NCBI GenBank assembly: GCA_018241405.1
Contig: JAFEDY010000007.1
Location: forward strand, 1-64,000
Source: Pseudomonadota bacterium
GTDB lineage: Bacteria; Pseudomonadota; Gammaproteobacteria; Burkholderiales; Burkholderiaceae_C
Direction of reading: 5' to 3'
Length of the DNA stretch: 64,000 nt
In this document: piece by piece, positions 57,264-64,000 of the stretch
How the letters are laid out: each line of letters starts with the position of its first letter
Numbering within the stretch: position 1 is the first letter of the stretch
Made by a program: the position numbers and the translations under genes
The notes under the pieces: model-generated
What the model was told of the DNA's origin: nothing
What the model saw: only the letters and a program-made list of their open reading frames with translations
Databases searched by the model: none

Positions 57264-58223
57264 TCAATCAGCCCTGGCCCCCGATTCCTTGACCACCTTG
57301 GCCCATTTGACGATGTCCTTCTTGATGAACTCGGCAAACTGCTCGGGCGTGTTGCCGATGATGTCCAGGCCCAGGTTGCGAAAGCGCTCCTGCACCTCGG
57401 GCTCCTTGAGGACCTCCGTCAGCTCGGCGTGGAACCGGTTCACCGCCGCGGCCGGCGTGCCCGCGGGGGCTACGAAGCCCAGCCAGGGCATGGCCTCGTA
57501 GCCGGGCAGGCCGGACTCGGCCACGGTGGGCACGTCGGGCAGGATCTTGGAGCGCTGGGCCGTGGTCACGGCCAGCAGGCGGGTCTTGCCATCCCGGACG
57601 AAGGGGCCGGACGAGGCCCAGGCGTCGAACATGACCTGCAGGTTGCCGCCCACCAGGTCCATCAGGGCCGGGGCGCTGCCCTTGTAGGGCACATGGGTCA
57701 TCTTGACGCCGGCCATGGTGTTGAACAGCTCGGACTCCAGGTGCGTGGAGGTGCCCGCGCCCACCGACCCGTAGTTGGCCTTGCCCGGGTTGGCCTTGAG
57801 CCAGGCGATGAGCTCGCCCACGCTCTTGACCGGGACGCTGGGGTGCACCTCCAGTACATGCACCACGGAGGCCACCTGCGAAATCGGCGTGAAGTCCTTG
57901 ACCGGGTCGTAGTTGACCTTGCTGTAGAGCGCGGGCGCTATGCCCAGCGAGGACGCTGCCAGCAGCACGGTGTGGCCGTCGGGCGCTGCCTTGGCCACGT
58001 ATTCCGAGGCGATCATGGTGCCGGCGCCGGGCTTGTTCTCCACGATCACGGGCTGGCCCAGGCGCTTGTTCAGGCGCTCGGCCAGCTGACGCGCCATGGT
58101 GTCGGCGGCGCCGCCGGGCGCGAACGGCACGACGATGGTGACGGGCTTGGTCGGGTAAGCCTGTGCCGCCCCGCACAGCGCCGCGGCGGCAAGGGCGATG
58201 CCGGCCATCAGTTGCTTGATCAT
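57264..58223 (-). CDS. Bug/TctC-family periplasmic receptor (with acyl-CoA synthetase)
   Basis: A 319-residue receptor with signal peptide MIKQLMAGIALAAAALCGAAQA. Motifs: VTIVVPFAPGGAADTMARQLAERLNK, VIVENKPGAGTMIASEYVAKAAPDGHTVLL, THLESELFNTMAGVKMTHVPYKGSAPALMDLVGGN. ACAGGAGACAC precedes ATG 58223. It is the last gene of a two-gene operon, 24 bp after the acyl-CoA synthetase, and probably supplies that enzyme's acid substrate. Confidence 0.94.
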   Translation of the reverse strand: MIKQLMAGIALAAAALCGAAQAYPTKPVTIVVPFAPGGAADTMARQLAERLNKRLGQPVIVENKPGAGTMIASEYVAKAAPDGHTVLLAASSLGIAPALYSKVNYDPVKDFTPISQVASVVHVLEVHPSVPVKSVGELIAWLKANPGKANYGSVGAGTSTHLESELFNTMAGVKMTHVPYKGSAPALMDLVGGNLQVMFDAWASSGPFVRDGKTRLLAVTTAQRSKILPDVPTVAESGLPGYEAMPWLGFVAPAGTPAAAVNRFHAELTEVLKEPEVQERFRNLGLDIIGNTPEQFAEFIKKDIVKWAKVVKESGARAD

Positions 58224-58247
58224 GTGTGTCTCCTGTGGTGTTGAAAA

Positions 58248-60341
58248 TCAGTGCCCGGATGGGATCACGAGGGCATCGAGCATGCGCACGCCCTGGCCCA
58301 CCTGCTTGACGAGCAGGGGGTTGACCTCGACCTCGTCCACATGCGCGCCCAGCGCCAGCACGGCGCGCGAGAACGCGGCGATGGCAGCGCAGGCGGCGTC
58401 CACATCGGCGAGTGGGCGGCCGCGGTAGCCGGTCAGCAGTGGGAAGGCCTTGAGTTCTGCGAGCATCTCGCGCGCCATGGCCTCATCCACGGGCAGCAGG
58501 CGCTGGCTCACGTCCTGGTACAGCTCGGTAAGCACGCCGCCCAGGCCCACGGTGAGGGCCATGCCGAACACCGGGTCGCGCGTGGCGCCCACGATGAGTT
58601 CGGCCACGCCCGCTTCCATGGCGCCCACCAGCACGCCGGCGATGCGCGCCTGCGGGGCGTAGTCCCTGCTGCTGGCCATGATCTGGGCGAAGGCCTCGCG
58701 CACCTGCTGGGCGCCTGCCAGGTGCAGGCGCACGCCGCCGGCCTCGGTCTTGTGGGCAATGTCGGGCGACAGCACCTTGAGCACCACGGGGTAGCCGATG
58801 GCGTCGGCCGCCGCGGTGGCCTCGTCGGCCGTGCGGGCCACACGCTCCCGCACTTCGGGCAAGCCATGGCCGGCCAGCAGCTGCTTGCAGCGGTGTTCGT
58901 CCAGGCTGGCGGGCAGCGCGGCCTGGGCGGGCAGGGCGCCATGGCGCAGATCCAGCCAGCGGTTGCGGCGGCGCCGCTCCTGCCACAGCAGGAAGGGCGC
59001 GAGCGCGGCGGTGGCCACGCCGATGTCGTCGAACACCGGCACGCCGCCGGCGCGCAGCTGCTCGCGCGTCGTGGCGGCGCCGGTGTCTATGGCCACGAAC
59101 AGCCTGGGGTATGCGGCCGACACGGCGCACAGGTCGCCCGCCATGCGGTCCAGCAGGTAGCCCGGCGCGTAGACGAGCACGCAGTCCACCGCGTCGCTCT
59201 GCGCCAGCGCCTGCAGGGCGGTGCGCACGAAGCCCGGGTCGTTGACCACGTTGCCGGTCACGTCCACGGGGTTGCTGACCATGCCGTAGTCGGGAATGCC
59301 GGCGCGCAGCTGGTCCTGCAGCGCCTGGGGCAGGGTGGGCACGTCCAGGCCCGCGCCCAAAAACTTATCCGCCAGGATGGCGCCCAGCGCGCCGCTGATG
59401 GTGATGATGGCCACGCGCCGGCCGGCGCTCCTGTGGCGGTAGCCCGCCAGATGCGCCAGCTGCGCCATCTGCACGAAGTCGTGGCTTTGAATGATGTTCA
59501 GCTGGCGGAAGGCCGCACGGTAGACGGCCTGGTCGCCCGCCAGGGCCGAGGTGTGCGAGCGCACGGCCTCGCTGCCCTTGTCGGTCTCGCCGGCCTTGTA
59601 GAGGATGAGCAGTTTGTCCCGCCGCGCAAACGCCTCGGCCGCGGCCATGAAGCGCGGGCCGTCGCGCAGCTCCTCGACATAGCCCATGCAGACCTCGGTG
59701 GCCGCGTCCTGCGCCAGGTATTCGAGGTACTGCGCGAAGTCCACGCAGGCCTCGTTGCCGGTGTTGATGAAGTGGCTGAAGCCGAGGTCCAGGCGGCGCG
59801 CAATCGCGTACACCGCCGCGCAGACATTGCCGCTTTGCGTGAGCAGGCTGACGCTGCCACTACCGCTCTGCATGGGCGCGGTGTTGAACACCGAGGCAAA
59901 GTTGGTGTGCGCCTGGGTGTTAAGGTTGGCAAAGCCCATGGCATTGGGGCCTGCGACCACCAAGTCGGTGCCAGCCACATAGGCCTGGAGTTCGGCCTGC
60001 AGGGCCGCCCCCTGGGCGCCTTCCTCGGCAAAGCCGGCCGCGTAGACGATGACGGCGCGCACCCCCTTGGCCACGCAGCGGCGCAGCATGGGCAGCACGT
60101 CGGGCGCGGCAATGGCCAGCACCGCCAGGTCGGGGGCCTCGGGCAGGGCCTCGATATCAGGCCAGCAGCGCAGGCCGAAGACTTCGCCGTACTTGGGGTT
60201 GATGGGATAGATGCGGCCCGCATAGCCAAACCGGGTCAGATGCGCCAGCGGCATGCCGCCTATGCGCGCCGGGTGGTTGCTGGCGCCGACGATGGCAATG
60301 GAGGCCGGGTTGAGCAGGGGTTCGAGGCGGTGTGTGTTCAT
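58248..60341 (-). CDS. ADP-forming acyl-CoA (acetate-CoA ligase type) synthetase
   Basis: A 697-residue NDP-forming acyl-CoA synthetase with fused alpha and beta parts. The N-terminal CoA-binding domain has LNPASIAIVGASNHPARIGGMPL and IYPINPKYGEVFGLRCW. The succinyl-CoA-ligase-like domain follows (SGALGAILADKFLGAG), and from about 500 the ATP-grasp domain (YPVVLKVLSPDIAHKTEAGGVRLHL, VGATRDPVFGMALTVGLGGVL). Start at 60341; the frame upstream is not conserved. Substrate unknown; the coupled Bug receptor suggests an imported organic acid. Confidence 0.92.
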   Translation of the reverse strand: MNTHRLEPLLNPASIAIVGASNHPARIGGMPLAHLTRFGYAGRIYPINPKYGEVFGLRCWPDIEALPEAPDLAVLAIAAPDVLPMLRRCVAKGVRAVIVYAAGFAEEGAQGAALQAELQAYVAGTDLVVAGPNAMGFANLNTQAHTNFASVFNTAPMQSGSGSVSLLTQSGNVCAAVYAIARRLDLGFSHFINTGNEACVDFAQYLEYLAQDAATEVCMGYVEELRDGPRFMAAAEAFARRDKLLILYKAGETDKGSEAVRSHTSALAGDQAVYRAAFRQLNIIQSHDFVQMAQLAHLAGYRHRSAGRRVAIITISGALGAILADKFLGAGLDVPTLPQALQDQLRAGIPDYGMVSNPVDVTGNVVNDPGFVRTALQALAQSDAVDCVLVYAPGYLLDRMAGDLCAVSAAYPRLFVAIDTGAATTREQLRAGGVPVFDDIGVATAALAPFLLWQERRRRNRWLDLRHGALPAQAALPASLDEHRCKQLLAGHGLPEVRERVARTADEATAAADAIGYPVVLKVLSPDIAHKTEAGGVRLHLAGAQQVREAFAQIMASSRDYAPQARIAGVLVGAMEAGVAELIVGATRDPVFGMALTVGLGGVLTELYQDVSQRLLPVDEAMAREMLAELKAFPLLTGYRGRPLADVDAACAAIAAFSRAVLALGAHVDEVEVNPLLVKQVGQGVRMLDALVIPSGH

Positions 60342-60420
60342 GGGGCATGGCTTGTGTATCGACCAGTCTAGACTCACGATTTCCTGCACTACAAACACAT
60401 TCACGGTGTTTTCCCACGAT

Positions 60421-60537
60421 ATGGACGATCTACGGGAAACCGCGGGGGCCCAAAGCCTGCGCCGCGCACTGCAGTTGCTGCGGCTGCTGGCCGGACACCA
60501 GGAGCAGGGCATACGGCCATGTCCCCTTCCTGAGTGA
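60421..60537 (+). pseudogene. Truncated IclR-family regulator (first about 33 codons)
   Basis: Reads MDDLRETAGAQSLRRALQLL, then RLLAGHQEQGIR, the usual start of an IclR winged helix, then PCPLPE and a stop. The helix-turn-helix and effector domain are missing, and none of the following frames restores them. It is divergent from the acyl-CoA synthetase operon, where an IclR regulator would be expected. I infer a deletion that removed most of the operon's regulator. Confidence 0.55.
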
Positions 60538-60697
60538 TGCACGCAACACAGGACGGGCGAAGTTCTTGTGATCACTGTAACATTGCGTAACCGATAGTTC
60601 GCCAAACAGTCAATTTGAGGAGCCTTGTGGTGTCTTGGAACCGTCCTGCAGCGTCGAACGAAAACACTCGTACGGCAGCGGGTGCCGCAAAACCCTG

Positions 60698-63600
60698 ATG
60701 CAAGGCATGGCCGGCGAAGAGCCCATGGAGCAACGCTCACGCCCGGATTCCCGGGCGCGAACGCCGTTGCAGCAGCTCAGGTTGCTGCAACTGTTGCTGC
60801 AGCGCATTGCCGATCTGCAGCAGCCTCTGGAACAGGTGCTGGGATATGCCGCCGACACCGTCTGCACAATCACTGGCGCAGCAGGGGCGATGCTGGCCAT
60901 GCAGGGGGACGGGCAGCTGGCCGTGCAGGTGAGCTTCGGCGAGACACCCCAGCCGCCCCCCGCGGATGCGCACGAGCTGGCCCAGTCCGACCTGTGGCGG
61001 CGCCTGGAGCAGCTGCCGGCCGGCGACGGCACCGACCATATTCTGGAAATGCTGGGCCGCGGTAACGGCGCCGTGGCCCGCCAGTGTGTCGCCCTCCCGC
61101 TGCGCGCGGGCGCCAGCCTCGTCGGCCTGATGCAGGTGCTTGCGGCCCCGGGGAAGCGTTTTTCACCCCGTCAGCTGGTGCGCCTGAAGATATTGGCCGA
61201 ATCCCTGGGCGGCATGGCGCAGCTGCGCCGCGTGCATGGCCAGTCGCACGCATCCGAGCAGCAATACCGCGGCCTGTTTGCCGAGCACCCGCAGCCCATG
61301 TGGGTCTGCGAGCGCGACAGCCTGCGCCTGCTGCTGGTCAACCACGCCATGGCGCGGCAATACGGTTACGACGCGGCCGAGCTGCTGGGCATGGACATGC
61401 GCCAGCTCTGGCCGCCGCAGCAGCAGGCGGCCGCCGACAGCGCGATGGCCATGTGCCTGGACGAGCGCGCCGCGCATTCCGCCGCACTCCCACCCACCAT
61501 TTGGCACCACAGGCGCAAGGATGGCTCGCCCATCGACGTGGAGATCTTTGTCGGCGACACCGAGTTCGACGGCCGCCCCGCCTGGCAGATGGTGGCCAAC
61601 GACGTCACCGCGCGTTGCCGCATCGAAGACGAGCTAGCGCGCCTGAACCGCGCCAAGCGCCTGCGCAGTGCCTGCAGCGAGACGCTGGTGCGAGCCAGCA
61701 GCGAGGCCGACCTGCTGCACGCCGTGTGCCGCGCCGCGGTGGAGGTGGGTGGCTACCGCATGGGCTGGGTGGGTATGGCGCGCGACGATGCGCGCAAGCG
61801 CATCGAGGTCGTGGCCCAAGCCGGCGCCCCGGAGGGAGCCCTGGAGCATCTGCAGTTGAGCTGGTCGCAGCACGAGAGCGGCGGCCAGGGCCCATCCAGC
61901 ATTTGCGTGCGCAGCGGCCGCACGGTGATCGTGCGTGACGCGCAGGACAGCCCGGCCTTCGAGGGCTTGACCGAACGCCTGGCCGAGCTGGACTTTCATG
62001 CCGTGGTGTGCCTGCCACTGCGCAACCCACGGCGCACCTTCGGCCTGCTGACGCTGTACGCCCCCCGGGCACTGCATGTGGGCCCACAGGAGACGCTGCT
62101 GCTCGAAGCCATGGCAGGCGACCTGGCCTTCGGCATCGAGAACCTGCGCGCTCGCGCCGAGCAGCAGCGCCTGCAGGCAGCCATGGTGAAGGTGGCCAAG
62201 GCCGTGTCGGCCGGCACGGGAAGGGCCTTTTTCGAGCGTTTGGCACAGCATATGGCCGACAGCCTCTCGGCGCAGGTGGCCTGCGTGGTGCGGCTGCTGC
62301 CGCCCGTGTCGGGGCAGGCGGCCCGGCACGCCGTGACGCTGTCCCATGTCAGCGACGGCGTGGCGCAGGCCACGGGCACCTACACGCTAGCGGGCACTCC
62401 CGGTCAGAAACTGCTGGACCAGGGCCGGCTGGTCGTGAGCGACCACCTCGCGCAGCGCTTTGCGCACGACCCAGCGCTGGCGCACGGCGGCCTGCGCAGC
62501 TTCGTCGGCCGCCAGCTCACGGACAGCGCCGGCGCACCCATAGGCATGGTCATGGTGATGTTCCGCGAGCCGCTGGCGCAGCAGAAATTCGTCGAAAGCG
62601 CCCTGCAAATCTTCGGCGCCCGCGCATCGGCTGAGCTGCAGCGCCAGACCGACGACATGCGCATACGCCACCAGGCCTCGCTGCTGGACCGGGCGCGCGA
62701 CGCCATCATCGTGCGCGACCTGGAGCACCGCATCACCTTCTGGAACGAGGGCGCCGAACGCCTGTACGGCTGGAGCCGTGAGGAGGCGCTGGGCCGCTCC
62801 ATCGCCACACTGCTGTACCCGGAGCAGCAGGGCTTCCTGAGCGCCACGAACGAGGTGCTGCAACGCGGCGACTGGAGTGGCGAGATCGTGCAGCAGGCAC
62901 GCGATGGCCGCGCCATCGAGGTCGAGGGACGCTGGACCATGGTGCGCAATGACCAGGGCGAGCCGGAGTCCATCCTGGCCATCAATTCCGACATCGGCAC
63001 ACGCAAGAACCATGAGCGTGAAATCCAGCGCCTGGCCTTCTTCGACCCGCTCACCGGCCTGCCCAACCGCGCCCAGTTCATGCAGCGCATGGGCCACGCG
63101 CTGGCCACGTCCCAGCGCCAGCGCCAGGGCGGGGCGCTGCTGTTCATCGACCTGGACAACTTCAAGACCCTGAACGACACCCTGGGCCACGACCAGGGCG
63201 ACCGTCTGCTGCAGCAGGTGGCGCAGCGCCTGACCAGTTGCGTGCGCGGCATGGACCTGGTGGCACGCCTGGGGGGCGACGAATTCGTGGTGCTGCTGGA
63301 GCAGCTCGCGGCACAGCCCTCGACCCTGGCCGAGCTTGCCAACAAGGTCGGCGAGAAGATCCTGAGCCTGCTGTGCGCACCCTATGCGCTCGCCGGCCAC
63401 CAATACCGCAGCACGCCCAGCATAGGCATTGCACTGTTTGGCAACACGCCCACCAGCGTCGGCGAGTTGCTCAAGCACGCCGACCTGGCCATGTACCAGG
63501 CCAAGACCGCGGGGCGCAGCACGCTGCGTTTCTTCGACCCGGGCATGCAGCGCTCGGTGGACGAGCATGCGGCGCTGGAGGCCGACCTGCGCAACGCCCT

Positions 63601-64000
63601 GTCGCTGCAGGAGTTCTCGCTGCACTACCAGCCCCAGGTGAATTCCGAAGGAAAGATCCTCGGCGTGGAGGCGCTGCTGCGCTGGACGCACCCGGAGCGC
63701 GGCATGGTCTCGCCCGCACAATTCATCCCGGTGGCCGAGGAAACCGGCCTCATCCTGCCGCTGGGGCGCTGGGTGCTGCACCAGGCCTGCACGCGGCTTG
63801 CGGCTTGGCACAGGCTGCCGGGCATGGCGCACCTGAACATGGCCGTGAACGTGAGCTCACGCCAGTTCCGCGACCCGGGCTTCGTCGGCGACGTGGCACG
63901 CGTGCTGGCCGTCACCGAGGCGCCTGCGGCGCAGCTCAAGCTGGAGCTGACGGAAAGCCTGCTGGTGGAAGACATGGTGGCCACCATCGCCACCATGGAG
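60698..64000 (+). CDS. Multi-sensor diguanylate cyclase/phosphodiesterase (GAF-PAS-GAF-GAF-PAS-GGDEF-EAL), partial
   Basis: The frame is open for 1101 codons to the window edge. In order: GAF-like (about 25-180), PAS (about 189-305, QYRGLFAEHPQPMWVCE), GAF (about 330-485, VGGYRMGWVGMARDD), another GAF-like (about 510-645), PAS (about 657-775, ARDAIIVRDLEHRITFWNEGAERLYGW), GGDEF (motif GGDEF near 859, preceded five residues earlier by RGMD, a possible inhibitory I-site) and EAL (EALLRW near 990, then NVSSRQF and ELTESLL). It makes or breaks down cyclic di-GMP. No membrane segment was seen. The start could also be 60707 or 60725. The end lies outside the window. Confidence 0.92.
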   Translation, partial: MQGMAGEEPMEQRSRPDSRARTPLQQLRLLQLLLQRIADLQQPLEQVLGYAADTVCTITGAAGAMLAMQGDGQLAVQVSFGETPQPPPADAHELAQSDLWRRLEQLPAGDGTDHILEMLGRGNGAVARQCVALPLRAGASLVGLMQVLAAPGKRFSPRQLVRLKILAESLGGMAQLRRVHGQSHASEQQYRGLFAEHPQPMWVCERDSLRLLLVNHAMARQYGYDAAELLGMDMRQLWPPQQQAAADSAMAMCLDERAAHSAALPPTIWHHRRKDGSPIDVEIFVGDTEFDGRPAWQMVANDVTARCRIEDELARLNRAKRLRSACSETLVRASSEADLLHAVCRAAVEVGGYRMGWVGMARDDARKRIEVVAQAGAPEGALEHLQLSWSQHESGGQGPSSICVRSGRTVIVRDAQDSPAFEGLTERLAELDFHAVVCLPLRNPRRTFGLLTLYAPRALHVGPQETLLLEAMAGDLAFGIENLRARAEQQRLQAAMVKVAKAVSAGTGRAFFERLAQHMADSLSAQVACVVRLLPPVSGQAARHAVTLSHVSDGVAQATGTYTLAGTPGQKLLDQGRLVVSDHLAQRFAHDPALAHGGLRSFVGRQLTDSAGAPIGMVMVMFREPLAQQKFVESALQIFGARASAELQRQTDDMRIRHQASLLDRARDAIIVRDLEHRITFWNEGAERLYGWSREEALGRSIATLLYPEQQGFLSATNEVLQRGDWSGEIVQQARDGRAIEVEGRWTMVRNDQGEPESILAINSDIGTRKNHEREIQRLAFFDPLTGLPNRAQFMQRMGHALATSQRQRQGGALLFIDLDNFKTLNDTLGHDQGDRLLQQVAQRLTSCVRGMDLVARLGGDEFVVLLEQLAAQPSTLAELANKVGEKILSLLCAPYALAGHQYRSTPSIGIALFGNTPTSVGELLKHADLAMYQAKTAGRSTLRFFDPGMQRSVDEHAALEADLRNALSLQEFSLHYQPQVNSEGKILGVEALLRWTHPERGMVSPAQFIPVAEETGLILPLGRWVLHQACTRLAAWHRLPGMAHLNMAVNVSSRQFRDPGFVGDVARVLAVTEAPAAQLKLELTESLLVEDMVATIATME

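Overview
The window looks like the replication-origin side of the chromosome of a GC-rich betaproteobacterium, most likely a member of the Comamonadaceae (Acidovorax/Alicycliphilus/Diaphorobacter type). The reasons are the order rpmH-rnpA-yidD-yidC divergent from dnaA-dnaN-gyrB with no recF between dnaN and gyrB, several Bug/TctC-type solute receptors, and a dispersed 37-48 bp palindromic repeat present in at least five copies. I saw no tRNA, rRNA, CRISPR array or intact insertion sequence.

Layout. 1-3136: a large imperfect palindrome, a hypothetical protein, a cyclic-nucleotide-binding protein and mnmE. 3176-16662: transport and peptide-catabolism block, all on the minus strand. It holds an amino-acid receptor, a small exported protein, then (in transcription order) an Opp/Dpp-type receptor, an RpiR regulator, iaaA, gsiA, gsiB, gsiC, gsiD, a DmpA-family peptidase, a DppA-family D-aminopeptidase and an Asp/Glu racemase-like gene. 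This block lies between yidC and mnmE. 16755-25019: core yidC-yidD-rnpA-rpmH and dnaA-dnaN-gyrB. 25084-28023: an NYN/LOTUS-type protein and a decayed stretch (frameshifted Wadjet JetA-like DUF3375 gene, a 14-codon remnant of an ATPase gene, a frameshifted UPF0158-like gene). 28037-31335: large 2OG-Fe(II) oxygenase, GNAT acetyltransferase, cysteine-cluster protein.

31368-42100: an Atu-like (acyclic terpene / branched acyl-CoA) cluster with CoA-transferase, enoyl-CoA hydratase, LysR regulator, Bug receptor, AtuA, biotin carboxylase subunit, acyl-CoA dehydrogenase and carboxyltransferase. 42269-44645: acylphosphatase, ferredoxin, and a homoserine dehydrogenase gene preceded by what looks like a transcription attenuator whose 10-codon leader peptide is rich in Met, Ile and Thr, all derived from homoserine. 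44700-51679: a 2-hydroxyacid module with FMN hydroxyacid oxidase, Bug receptor, IclR regulator, aldehyde dehydrogenase, ThDP enzyme and a broken tautomerase gene. Similar TGAAA-N6-TTTC sites lie in both control regions, suggesting one IclR regulon. 52024-57204: DinG-like helicase, PhnA-like protein, orphan MNT nucleotidyltransferase, DEDDh exonuclease, NlpC/P60 lipoprotein and DAHP synthase. 57264-60537: Bug receptor plus ADP-forming acyl-CoA synthetase, with a truncated IclR remnant divergent from them. 60698-64000: a multi-sensor GGDEF-EAL protein that runs off the window.

Most genes are compactly arranged, with frequent 4-bp ATGA overlaps. Signs of decay concentrate at 27137-28023, 51389-51679 and 60421-60537.
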